Shown in pieces: positions 35,858 through 45,575 of a DNA stretch of 64,000 bases. The stretch spans positions 62,001 to 126,000 of the forward strand of contig CAVOYQ010000005.1 of the NCBI GenBank assembly GCA_963700705.1. The letters run 5' to 3'. The translations under genes were made by a program, and so were the position numbers. The stretch is from JAHEFT01 sp963700705 (GTDB lineage Bacteria; Pseudomonadota; Gammaproteobacteria; Xanthomonadales; SZUA-36). Numbering within the stretch: the stretch's first letter is position 1; each line of letters begins with the position of its first letter. The notes below the pieces were generated by a model. The model saw only the letters and a list, made by a program, of their open reading frames with translations, did not search any database and was not told the origin of the DNA.

Positions 35858-36462
35858 AAGAACGAACCCTGGCATTAGCCGGATTATTCCAGGCAACGGA
35901 ACTGGTACGGCAAGCAGCAAATCACGGCACCTGGTCCGGTTACGCGGCCAGTTCGAGCCTGCAAAGCCTGTTCAAGCTCGAGGCCGATACAACTGCTGAA
36001 ATCTACGGCGGAACACCCAAGGTGAGACTGGGTATCGAAACCCTGTTGGCCATCCTGCAGGGCGACAACCATTACACCGACTCGCTCCGTTATGCCGTGG
36101 GATTGTTACAGATCGAGAAAAAGTTCCGGCGGGCCGGCAAGGTGCAGGATGAAGTCGGCGAGCGCCTGAAGGAGATTTCAGCGATCGGCGCAGACCTCGC
36201 GCAACATGAACGTGAAGACCTGCAGGCGCAGGACATTTCCGACCTGTATGCCAGTACGATAAGCCGGATAGCCCCCAGGATCATGGTCAGCGGCAAACCC
36301 CAGTACCTGAAGAGCGAACGTACCGTGGCCTGGGTGCGAACCCTGTTATTTGCGGGGCTGCGCTCCGCCATCCTGTGGAGCCAGATGGGCGGAGGCCGGT
36401 TTGAACTGATGTTCGGGCGTAAAAAAATCATCAAAGAAGCCGAATCCCTGTTGATGGGTTGA
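35854..36462 (+). CDS. hflD: High-frequency lysogenization protein HflD homologue
   Basis: A 202-residue, mostly helical, membrane-associated protein. TLALAGLFQATELVRQAA and LRSAILWSQMGGGRFELMFGRKKII are family hallmarks. Its cellular role is not well defined; in E. coli it affects lambda CII. Coupling with mnmA is conserved across gammaproteobacteria. Confidence 0.94.
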   Translation: MKERTLALAGLFQATELVRQAANHGTWSGYAASSSLQSLFKLEADTTAEIYGGTPKVRLGIETLLAILQGDNHYTDSLRYAVGLLQIEKKFRRAGKVQDEVGERLKEISAIGADLAQHEREDLQAQDISDLYASTISRIAPRIMVSGKPQYLKSERTVAWVRTLLFAGLRSAILWSQMGGGRFELMFGRKKIIKEAESLLMG

Positions 36463-36563
36463 CCGGAGTATCACGACATTATTAATTCGCCCTGTGAAGC
36501 CCGCTCGAATTCAGCGATAATCAGCAGTCCACCAAACCACCCAGTCGAATAACGGAGAACAGC

Positions 36564-39289
36564 ATGGGAGATTCCTTCTCAACCGCCTCCAGCCTGAAAG
36601 TCAATGGCCAGGAATACCGCTACTACAGCCTGGAAAAGCTCGCCCCGAAACACGACATTTCACGGCTTCCTTTCAGCCTGAAGATACTGCTCGAGAATTT
36701 GCTGCGGCATGAAAACGGTGTGGACGTCAGCCGGAGTGATATTGAAGCGCTTTGTAACTGGAATCCGAAAGCCGAACCCGACACGGAGATTGCATTCACG
36801 CCCGCGCGGGTTGTGCTGCAGGATTTCACCGGGGTGCCGGCGGTAGTCGACCTGGCCGCAATGCGCGATGCGATGACGGCCCTGGGTGGCTCGGCCAACC
36901 AGATCAACCCGCTGTCCCCGGCAGAGTTGGTCATCGATCACTCGGTCCAGGTTGACAGCTTCGGCAAGGCCAACTCACTGGATCTCAACAACGAGATCGA
37001 GTTCCAGCGCAATAATGAGCGTTACAGCTTCCTGCGCTGGGGCCAGTCGGCATTCAGCAATTTCCGGGTGGTCCCGCCGAATACCGGCATCGTCCACCAG
37101 GTAAACCTGGAGCACCTGGCACGGGTTGTGTTTGGAACCGATGGCGTGGCCTATCCCGACACCGTTGTCGGCACCGACTCGCACACCACGATGATCAATG
37201 GCATCGGAGTCCTGGGCTGGGGTGTGGGCGGTATCGAAGCTGAAGCGGCCATGCTCGGCCAGGCGATCACCATGCTGATACCGCAAGTGGTGGGTTTCAA
37301 GCTGACCGGGAAGCTTCCCGAGGGCGCAACCGCCACTGACCTGGTTTTGACCATCGTGGAAATGCTGCGCAAGCTCGGCGTGGTCGGCAAATTCGTCGAA
37401 TTCTTCGGAAGTGGCCTGGAGAACCTGCCACTGGCAGACCGCGCCACGATCGCCAACATGGCGCCCGAGTACGGCGCCACCTGCGGCATATTCCCGGTGG
37501 ACAACGAAAGCCTGCGCTACCTGACGATTGTCCGGCCGGTCTGACGACCAGGTGGCCCTGGTGGAAGCCTATATGAAAGCACAGGGCATGTTCCATACCG
37601 CGGACCAGCCCGATGCCGAATACAGCGAGATTATCGAACTGGACATGGCGTCCGTCATGCCCAGCCTGGCCGGTCCGAAACGTCCGCAGGACCGCGTACT
37701 GCTCAGCGAGGCTGCGGACAATTACCGGAAGCACGTCGGTGAACATCACGACGCCCGGGTCAAAGCGGCCGAAGCCCGGTTTGAAAACGAAGGCGGAGGA
37801 ACGGCGGTCGGAGTTGATGAAAGCATCACCAACCCGGTCGCGCCGGTGAATTACGCCGGCGAAGATTTTGATCTCAGTGATGGCGCGATCGTGATCGCCG
37901 CGATCACTTCATGCACCAATACGTCCAATCCCGCCGTCATGCTCGGGGCCGGCCTGCTGGCCCGCAACGCGGTCGCCAGGGGATTACGCGTCAAGCCCTG
38001 GGTGAAGACTTCGCTTGGACCAGGCTCGCGCGTGGTCAGCGACTACTTTGAAAAAGCCGGCCTGATGGACGACCTGGAAGCGCTCGGGTTCAACGTCGTC
38101 GGCTATGGCTGCACCACCTGCATCGGTAACTCCGGCCCGCTTCCCGCGCCGATCGAAGCGGCGATCCGGGAACACGACCTGGTGGCCGTTTCGGTGCTGT
38201 CCGGCAACCGCAACTTCGAAGGGCGCGTGCACGCCCATGTGAAAATGAACTACCTGGCCTCACCGCCGCTGGTGGTCGCTTACGCGCTGGCCGGGCGGAT
38301 GGACGTCGACCTGACCCGGGACCCGCTGGGCGAAGACCGGGATGGAAATCCCGTTTATCTCAGGGACATCTGGCCGACCACCTTCGAGGTGCAGGATGTC
38401 GTGGCCAAAAACGTGACTTCGGAAATGTTCCGCAAGAGTTATTCCAGTGTGTTCAAGGGGGACGATCGCTGGAACAGCATCGACTCACCGGAAGGAGAGA
38501 TGTTCGACTGGCAGGATGACTCCACCTATGTGCAAAACCCGCCCTACTTCCGCGGAATGACGCTGGAGCTTGCCGACGATCCCCGAGATCACGGGTGCCC
38601 GTTGCCTTGCGAAACTGGGCGATTCAATCACGACGGACCACATTTCCCCGGCCGGCGCCATCAAGGAAGACTCCCCTGCAGGAGAGTACCTGAAGAGCAA
38701 AGGCGTGCAGAAAGCTGACTTCAACTCCTACGGTTCGCGCCGCGGCAACCACGAAGTCATGATGCGGGGTACTTTTGCCAATGTCCGCCTGCGCAATCAA
38801 CTGGCGCCGGGAACCGAGGGCGGTTGGACCACTTTTCAGCCTACCGGTGAACAGATGAGCATTTACGACGCCGCGATGAAATACCAGGCCCAGGGCACTC
38901 CGCTGGTCATACTGGCCGGCAAGGAGTACGGCACCGGCTCATCGCGTGACTGGGCCGCCAAGGGCACCAACCTGCTGGGTGTGAAAGCCGTGATCACCGA
39001 AAGCTTTGAGCGGATTCACCGCTCGAACCTGGTCGGGATGGGCGTGTTGCCGCTGAACTTCATGCCAGGTGAAAGCGCTGATTCTCTCGGTCTTTCCGGA
39101 AAGGAAACCTTTAGTATTGAATGGCCTGCAGATCGTTCTTCAGGTAATGTCACCGTAACGGCCAAGGCTGAAAACGGGGATGTGAAGCAGTTCCAGGCCA
39201 GGGTACGCATCGATACGCCCAAGGAAGCGGAGTACTACCGTCACGGGGGTATCCTGCATTACGTTCTGAGGCAACTCGCGGCCGCCTGA
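36564..39289 (+). CDS. acnA: Aconitate hydratase A (two frameshifts)
   Basis: This TCA-cycle 4Fe-4S enzyme interconverts citrate and isocitrate. The joined product is about 908 residues, the AcnA length. The first frame runs to about 37525 (GTDSHTTMINGIGVLGWGVGG). The second, after an indel near 37522-37530, carries the cluster ligands in ITSCTNTSNP and GYGCTTCIGNSGP. The third, after an indel near 38575, holds TIPEITGARCLAKLGDSITT, NSYGSRRGNHEVM and YGTGSSRDWAAKG. Disruption of such a central gene is most easily explained by sequence error. It is a single transcription unit as far as visible. Confidence 0.94.
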
Positions 39290-39375
39290 AGCGGTTTGCG
39301 CCGCCGGCTGTAACGGTCTTTCGGTACAGGTGGAGCAGGCATGCCCGCTTTTATGACGGCTTATCACGGCCTCTG

Positions 39376-40344
39376 TCATTGATCTGTTGCGGGCATTGTC
39401 TCCTGTAAAAACCCGGTCACCCGTGCCCGGACCTCTGCGTGATGTCCAAGCAACAGGTGCCCTCCGGTTTCCAGTGCCATGAACCGGGCGCCTCGAATGT
39501 GCTGTGCCGTGTACTCGCCGAATGCGAACGGATTGATGCCGTCATCCCGAGCGTGAATGACCAGGGTTGGCGCCGTGATTTCCTGCAGCGGGTAGTGGGT
39601 TCGTGGATCAATCGCCGCCCCTTCGTTGCGCAAACCATCCACTCGCATCGTCACCGGCTGGAACGCATCGACCAGGCTTGCAACAAAGCTCTTTTCTTCG
39701 GGCGTCATCGAATCGCGCAACTCCGGCCTGACATCGAAAATGACTTCCAATCCGGAACCGGCCACTTTCTGAAGAATCCAGAACGGAAAATCGGAACTGA
39801 AAAGCGCCTGGTAAATCCAGATGGGAACCGGCAACTGCTGCTCCTCCGCCGTCATTGGTGTATAGGGTGCCGATGACAGGAACACGAGCGCTGATGTCCT
39901 GGCCGGGTAACGCAGCGCAAACTGCAGTGCGGGTGGCACCCCGCCGGACATGGCGACAATCGCAACACGTTCAATTCCCAGTGAATCCAGCAAACTGGCA
40001 AAGGCATCCGCCTGGGCCGGGGTCGATGCATCGGGCGGCAATTGCGAGCGGAGGTAGCCGAATCGGGAAGGGACGATCCATTGAAAGCCCCCGCCACCAA
40101 AGGCCGCAGGAATGGCCCTGCCCTGGTCGTATCCACCACCCGCACCGTGTAAGACCAGGACGGCCGGGCCACTGCCCCAACGGGTGAACTCAACCGCCCC
40201 GTATGGCGTCTGGATGACCTGGCTTTCAGACGCCAGGCGCTGGACCGTGGTGGTCATGTCGTGCCGATAAACGAGATAAATCGCACCAGTCATGACGAAC
40301 AAAGCAAGGACAAAAATAATCACTTTACGCGCCTTGAACTTCAT
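39376..40344 (-). CDS. Membrane-anchored alpha/beta-hydrolase
   Basis: A 322-residue protein with an N-terminal anchor or signal (VIIFVLALFVMTGAIYLVY). It has the oxyanion region VLHGAGGGYDQG, nucleophile motif AMSGG (about residue 133), Asp in HARDDGINPF and His in TGGHLLLGHH. Substrate is not predictable. It overlaps the small gene at 40341 by 4 bases. Confidence 0.8.
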   Translation of the reverse strand: MKFKARKVIIFVLALFVMTGAIYLVYRHDMTTTVQRLASESQVIQTPYGAVEFTRWGSGPAVLVLHGAGGGYDQGRAIPAAFGGGGFQWIVPSRFGYLRSQLPPDASTPAQADAFASLLDSLGIERVAIVAMSGGVPPALQFALRYPARTSALVFLSSAPYTPMTAEEQQLPVPIWIYQALFSSDFPFWILQKVAGSGLEVIFDVRPELRDSMTPEEKSFVASLVDAFQPVTMRVDGLRNEGAAIDPRTHYPLQEITAPTLVIHARDDGINPFAFGEYTAQHIRGARFMALETGGHLLLGHHAEVRARVTGFLQETMPATDQ

Positions 40345-40628
40345 CGCCGGTTCGCAGGATTTGCTGCAGGGTGACGAATGCGGGTGACGTTCACCTTGAA
40401 AAACGGGAAGTATTCGTCAGTTTCAAAGAAATTTCCCGCCTCGATCCGGGTTGGCAAACGAAACCCACCGAAATTCGCGAACTCTGACAGGTAACCGCCA
40501 AATGGCTGGAGGGAGACCAGGCGTGCCCACAGCCTGTCGTCCGCCCTGTGATCGGTCCAGCGCCATCCGATGCAAACAAGCAGGACGATGGTGATCACAC
40601 TCGCCAGGATAAATACCGTTAAAATCAT
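40341..40628 (-). CDS. Small membrane protein, possibly a shortened DUF6544-like gene
   Basis: A 95-residue product with one N-terminal helix (LTVFILASVITIVLLVCIGW) followed by RLVSLQPFGGYLSEFANFGGFRLPTRIEAGNFF. The second part resembles only the C-terminal end of DUF6544-like proteins, so the middle of a longer gene may have been lost. This is an impression, not an alignment. The downstream hydrolase is translationally coupled. Confidence 0.5.
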   Translation of the reverse strand: MILTVFILASVITIVLLVCIGWRWTDHRADDRLWARLVSLQPFGGYLSEFANFGGFRLPTRIEAGNFFETDEYFPFFKVNVTRIRHPAANPANRR

Positions 40629-40724
40629 CGCCGGGTTGCCAAATGCTCACTTCGACGAGCGCCAGCCCGCAGCGGGCGGTCACTCGCCTATCACTATCGT
40701 TTTATAGAATACGCCGAAATCTGC

Positions 40725-43700
40725 TCATTGCGCCATGGACCGGGGAAAAGCCCGAACCACGCGCAGGTAACGCTCCGCTTCGGCGGAACTGATGGCTTCC
40801 GGGTTGCCCAGGATCTCCAGTTCATCGCCCTGCAGGCGGGCGACCGGAACACCATTGCGCAGCAGGATCCGGTTTCCCGCTTTGGCGGTGGTTTTGACGC
40901 CCGGCGTGATGACACCCCCCAGGTTCAACGGATCACTGGCGTTGATCACATGGTAGCGGTCGTCGGCCGGCTCGGCGCCGTGCCGGCGTAACAGTCCAAC
41001 AGCTTCCGGCAATGCAAACTGCTCACCGGAAAATCCATCGACGAACCGCCCGCCATGAACCTCGCCACGGTCTTCCATCCGGCGCAGGTAGCGCAGCAAA
41101 TGCCGCCATGGGGGCGCCAGCGACTCGCGGTCGAGCACGGCCCGGAAGACGACCCCGTAGCGTCTGAGCAGAGACTCGCAAACGGTCGCCAGGGCCGCCT
41201 GGTCCAACCGGATTTCGTTTCCGGAAGACTCGGTTTCCGAGCCGGGTCCGGCGGTCACGCTCCAGCGGCCCAGCAAACCGGGCTGACCCGCGCCCCTGCG
41301 CGCCGCTTTTTGTTTACGGCGTTTTTCCGCCTCGGGCCGGATCAGCCAGCGCAGTGGAGAAAATGCGTCAGACGTCACCAGCCCTCGCGCCACCAATTCA
41401 CCCACCGCCTGTTCCAGCTGGATCGGCATCAGGCCGGTATTCTGCTCCAGGTCGGCTGTAAACATCGCGCCATGCCCATACAGCACCTGGAGCACCCTGT
41501 CGGCCAGACCGCCTGGTTTTTCGGCCGTAGCGCCCGGCTCCGGCCGCCAGGCCGCGGCATGACGCCTGGGTATGATGGCGATCGGTGTTGCCGCCAGCAG
41601 TTGCTGGGTGCCCTGCCCGGCGCTGAACGGCCGAAACCAGGTAGCCTGACCGCTGAGGAACTGCTCATCCAGACGTTGCGGAGAGTAATCTGCGCACCGC
41701 CGTGCCAGCAGTCCGTGTTCCCATGCTGCCACCGGCGCGGACCAGCCTTCCAGCAGGGCCAGGGCCTGGTCTACCTCTCCCGACGGGTCGTCCATGCCGT
41801 GCCAGGCCAGCAGAAACCGCATGAACGCAGCCGGCGACACCGGTCGGGCGGCTTTTCTGCGCCGTTCGCGGCTGTATCGGTGGATGCGCGCCAACAGCCT
41901 GCGTTCACACCAGGTTTTGTCGCGGTTTTCGATCGCGCCACCGTTATCCATGACGATCGCATAGCCCTCGTTTTGCAAGGTCAGCAGAGCGACATCGATG
42001 TCGCCCTGGGGTAATGCAAAATCCGCGGCCAGTGTCGAGGCAGCGACCGGCCCCAGTCCGGACAGCCTGGAGCGCAGCAACTCGACCAGCGCCAGCTCGC
42101 GGCCGGGTCCGGAAACCGTGTAGACCGGTGACGGGTCGGGACAGGCCACGGCCGCCGGATGAACGGCAAGGAACTCTCCCAGCCGCTCGGTCGCCACCCA
42201 CCAGGCCAGGCCGTTCTCTTCCACGCACACGGCGCGGAAGTCCGCCGCCAGCGATTGGAACCACTTCACCCAGCTTTCGGAGCCTGCGGGTGATCCGGCT
42301 GCTCCGCCGGGAACCGATGTGCCGTTACTCGATATGCCGGTTGAAAACTCGGGGCGGGTCAGGAAACCCAGTTGCAACAGCCCGTCATGCAATTCATCCG
42401 GATTGCGCGGCCGGATCCAGGCCTCGGACCGGACCTGGTCGGTGGCATCGACCGAAATGATGCTCAGCGTTGCCGCGTCGCCCAGGTCATTCGGATTCTG
42501 GCTGATCGCGCGGGTCCGCCGGTTCTCGGCTTCACCGTCGTCCAGGAAGGCGTAAGGCCGCGCATTGATGATCTCTGCAGACAGCGGTGACGGCCCCGTC
42601 AGGTCCAGGCAGCGAAGTTCGATTTCACCGGCCTCGATCCGTTTCAACAAGACTTCAAGGCCGTCGATGTCCATGGCGTCTGTCAGGCAATCGCTGATGG
42701 TCTGGTTGACCAGGGGATGATCCGGGATTTCACGCTCCCCGCGAATGTTTTCCAGGCAGGCCAGTTGGTCCGGAAAGACGACGGCCACCAGGTCTTCCGC
42801 CGCATTTCGTTGCCACTGGGGAGGTAACTTCTGCCCGTTTCGCATGCGCTGCACGGCAAGTGCGATGGTCGCGTTCCAGCGCCAGCGCACCTCGAACATC
42901 GGCGCGTCCAGCAAGGCCTGGACCAGCACCTGGCGGACGCTCGCCGATTTCAGATAGCCCGGCACATCCGAAGTTTCGAAACTGTGTGTTTCCCCCAGTG
43001 ACAGGATCAGGCTGTCTTCCAGCGCCGCCGCCTGCAATTCGAAATTGAAATGCCGGCAGAACCGCTTTCTCAGCGCCAGGCCCCAGGCCCGCATGATCCG
43101 CGAACCCAACGGCGCGTGGATCACCAGGTGCATGTCGCCCGTATCGTCAAAAAACCGCTCCAGTACGATCCGGTCGCGGGTCGGGATTCCGCCCAGCGCC
43201 AGGCGCGCAGCATCCAGGTAATTCACCGCCTGGGCAGCCGCCGCCGGCTCGATTCCGGAATCCACCAGGCTATCGTAAGCCGCCTGTACGCCGCCCAGGG
43301 TCAAGAGCCCGTCGACTTCCTGCCGCAAGCCCGACACGGCGGCTGAAAGCTCGTCGCTGCGCCCCTGTGCGTCACCCACCCAGAACGGAATCGTAGGGGG
43401 CTGTCCTTTTGCATCCTCGACCAGTACGCGGCCCTGCTCGATCTTGATGATCCGGTAGCTCGTGTTTCCCAGTTGAAAAATGTCGCCGGGAAGGCTTTCA
43501 AAGGAAAAGTCTTCATTCAGCGTACCCACCCGGTAACCTTGCGGCAGCATCACGACGTCGTAGTCGAAATGGTCGGGAATGGCGCCGCCATTTTGCAGCG
43601 CCGCCAGCCGGGCGGACGGGCGGGGCCTCAACCGGCCGTTAATGGCGTCGTGGTGCAGGAATGCCGCCCGCCTCCCCCGCCGGGTTGCATAGCCGTTTGC

Positions 43701-45062
43701 CAGCATTTCGACGACGTCCTGAAATGCGGCCGCGGAAAGATTCCGGTAGGGCCAGGTCTCTTTGACCAACTCGAGCAACGGCCCGGTTTCCCATTCCCGG
43801 GCACTGACCTCGGCAACCAATTGTTGCGCCAGCACATCCAGTGGCGCCTCCGGAATGAGCACGCGATCCAGCGCCCCTTCGCGCACCGCCCGGATCAGGG
43901 CCACGCTCTCCACCAGGTCATCCCGTGAGACGGGAAACAGCCTGCCCTTGGGAATTTCACCGACGGCGTGACCTGCCCGGCCCACCCGTTGAATGAAGGC
44001 CGAAATGCTGCCCGGTGAGCCGATCTGGCAAACCAGGTCGACATGACCGATATCTATTCCGAGTTCAAGCGATGCGGTAGCGACCAGGGCGCGTAATTGC
44101 CCCGCCTTCAGCGCTTGCTCCGCCTCCAGGCGGTGGCCGCGCGAAAGACTGCCGTGGTGCGCAGTCACAGCCTCCTCCCCCAGCCGTTCTGCAAGGTGCC
44201 TGGCCAGGCGTTCCGCCAGCCTGCGCGTGTTGACGAATATGAGGGTGGTGCGGTGTTCTTCGATCAGCGCTTCCAGGCGATCGTAGATTTCTTCCCAGAC
44301 TTCGTTGGCCATCACGGGCGAGAGCGGGGATTGCGGCACCACCAGGGCCAGGTCACGGTCCCGTTGATGCCCGGTATCCACGATCTCACACGGCCCTCCA
44401 CCGGTCAGGAAGTCTGCAATCAGGCTGATCGGATTTTGCGTCGCGGAAAGCCCGATACGGCGGGCCCGTTGCCGGCCTTCCTGGTCGCACAAGGCATCCA
44501 GCCTGGCCAGCGACAGCGCCAGGTGACTGCCCCGCTTGCTCCCGGCCACTGCGTGTATTTCATCCACGATCACCGTGCTGACACCGCCGAGCATGTTTCG
44601 TCCCGAAGCCGAAGTCAGCAGCAGGTACAGTGATTCGGGCGTCGTAACCAGTATCTGGGGAGGGGATCGGCGCATTTTTTCCCGTTCACCGGGCGTCGTA
44701 TCGCCGGTTCGTACCATGGCGCGAATACCCGACGCCCTGCCCTCGTTTATGCCCAGCCATTGGTCAATGCCTTCAAGCGGCAGACGCAGATTGCGTTCAA
44801 TGTCATTGGACAGAGCCTTCAGCGGCGAAACATAAAGAATCTGTACGCCGTCAGCGAGCGGCTGGCGCTGACTCTGAACCACGAGTTCATTGATCGCGCA
44901 CAGGAAGGCTGCGAGCGTTTTCCCGCTGCCGGTGGGGGCTGCGATCAGGACGTTCTGATCAGAATTGATGGCCGACCAGGCCGATGTCTGTACCGGTGTC
45001 GCAGAATCGAAGGCCGCGCTGAACCATGAACGGACTGCCGGATGAAAGTTGGAAAGAGCCAT
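40725..45062 (-). CDS. lhr: Lhr-type large ATP-dependent helicase
   Basis: A 1445-residue superfamily 2 helicase thought to act in DNA repair. It has the Lhr core: Walker A APTGSGKTLAAFL (about residues 41-53), DEIHAV box, TPESLYLLLTS, and motif VI QRVGRAGH, then a winged helix and Lhr domain, followed by the long C-terminal region typical of full-length bacterial Lhr. Nothing appears broken. Confidence 0.95.
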   Translation of the reverse strand: MALSNFHPAVRSWFSAAFDSATPVQTSAWSAINSDQNVLIAAPTGSGKTLAAFLCAINELVVQSQRQPLADGVQILYVSPLKALSNDIERNLRLPLEGIDQWLGINEGRASGIRAMVRTGDTTPGEREKMRRSPPQILVTTPESLYLLLTSASGRNMLGGVSTVIVDEIHAVAGSKRGSHLALSLARLDALCDQEGRQRARRIGLSATQNPISLIADFLTGGGPCEIVDTGHQRDRDLALVVPQSPLSPVMANEVWEEIYDRLEALIEEHRTTLIFVNTRRLAERLARHLAERLGEEAVTAHHGSLSRGHRLEAEQALKAGQLRALVATASLELGIDIGHVDLVCQIGSPGSISAFIQRVGRAGHAVGEIPKGRLFPVSRDDLVESVALIRAVREGALDRVLIPEAPLDVLAQQLVAEVSAREWETGPLLELVKETWPYRNLSAAAFQDVVEMLANGYATRRGRRAAFLHHDAINGRLRPRPSARLAALQNGGAIPDHFDYDVVMLPQGYRVGTLNEDFSFESLPGDIFQLGNTSYRIIKIEQGRVLVEDAKGQPPTIPFWVGDAQGRSDELSAAVSGLRQEVDGLLTLGGVQAAYDSLVDSGIEPAAAAQAVNYLDAARLALGGIPTRDRIVLERFFDDTGDMHLVIHAPLGSRIMRAWGLALRKRFCRHFNFELQAAALEDSLILSLGETHSFETSDVPGYLKSASVRQVLVQALLDAPMFEVRWRWNATIALAVQRMRNGQKLPPQWQRNAAEDLVAVVFPDQLACLENIRGEREIPDHPLVNQTISDCLTDAMDIDGLEVLLKRIEAGEIELRCLDLTGPSPLSAEIINARPYAFLDDGEAENRRTRAISQNPNDLGDAATLSIISVDATDQVRSEAWIRPRNPDELHDGLLQLGFLTRPEFSTGISSNGTSVPGGAAGSPAGSESWVKWFQSLAADFRAVCVEENGLAWWVATERLGEFLAVHPAAVACPDPSPVYTVSGPGRELALVELLRSRLSGLGPVAASTLAADFALPQGDIDVALLTLQNEGYAIVMDNGGAIENRDKTWCERRLLARIHRYSRERRRKAARPVSPAAFMRFLLAWHGMDDPSGEVDQALALLEGWSAPVAAWEHGLLARRCADYSPQRLDEQFLSGQATWFRPFSAGQGTQQLLAATPIAIIPRRHAAAWRPEPGATAEKPGGLADRVLQVLYGHGAMFTADLEQNTGLMPIQLEQAVGELVARGLVTSDAFSPLRWLIRPEAEKRRKQKAARRGAGQPGLLGRWSVTAGPGSETESSGNEIRLDQAALATVCESLLRRYGVVFRAVLDRESLAPPWRHLLRYLRRMEDRGEVHGGRFVDGFSGEQFALPEAVGLLRRHGAEPADDRYHVINASDPLNLGGVITPGVKTTAKAGNRILLRNGVPVARLQGDELEILGNPEAISSAEAERYLRVVRAFPRSMAQ

Positions 45063-45125
45063 CGGATCATTCTACCCGATGCATTCTCAAAAGCTGAGAC
45101 GGCCAGAGACTGCCAGGTTTCACGC

Positions 45126-45575
45126 TTATTCCAGCACCGCCGGTTTCCAGTTGGCGGAATGCAGCAGCCACTCGCTGTCGACCAGTGTCCACGAGGTATC
45201 GAATTCAAATAATTGCCCGTTCTCCGGAATCCAGTTCGGTCCACCGGTCACCAGCGCCGTGAAAGTTGCGGACGCCGAGTCTGCACCCGTCTCCGTTACC
45301 CGGATCGGAAACAGCTGGACTTGCAGATTCTTGTGCCGGTTCAATTGAAACAGGACCATGGCCCGGACCTGTTCGCGCGTCATGGCCTCGCGCTGGCCGG
45401 TGAAATCTTCGGCGATATGCGCCATGAATCTGCGGCGCTCACCCGCCTCGATGGTTGCTTCCATATCGCGAATGGCCGCAATTACCCGCTGTTCGACGGT
45501 CAATGGCTTATCACAGGCGGCCAGCGCCGCCAGGAGTAACAGGGTCAGCAGTAAAGAAACCCGACCTGGCCTCAC
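45126..45575 (-). CDS. Putative lipoprotein with SnoaL/NTF2-like fold
   Basis: A 149-residue protein with a lipobox (LAAC, about residue 21). VIAAIRDMEATIEAGERRRFMAHIAEDF and the beta-rich C-terminal half (DTSWTLVDSEWLLHSANW) match the cone-shaped SnoaL/NTF2-like pattern. Role unknown. It overlaps the GCS2-CBS gene upstream by 4 bases, so the two are probably co-expressed. Confidence 0.72.
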   Translation of the reverse strand: MRPGRVSLLLTLLLLAALAACDKPLTVEQRVIAAIRDMEATIEAGERRRFMAHIAEDFTGQREAMTREQVRAMVLFQLNRHKNLQVQLFPIRVTETGADSASATFTALVTGGPNWIPENGQLFEFDTSWTLVDSEWLLHSANWKPAVLE

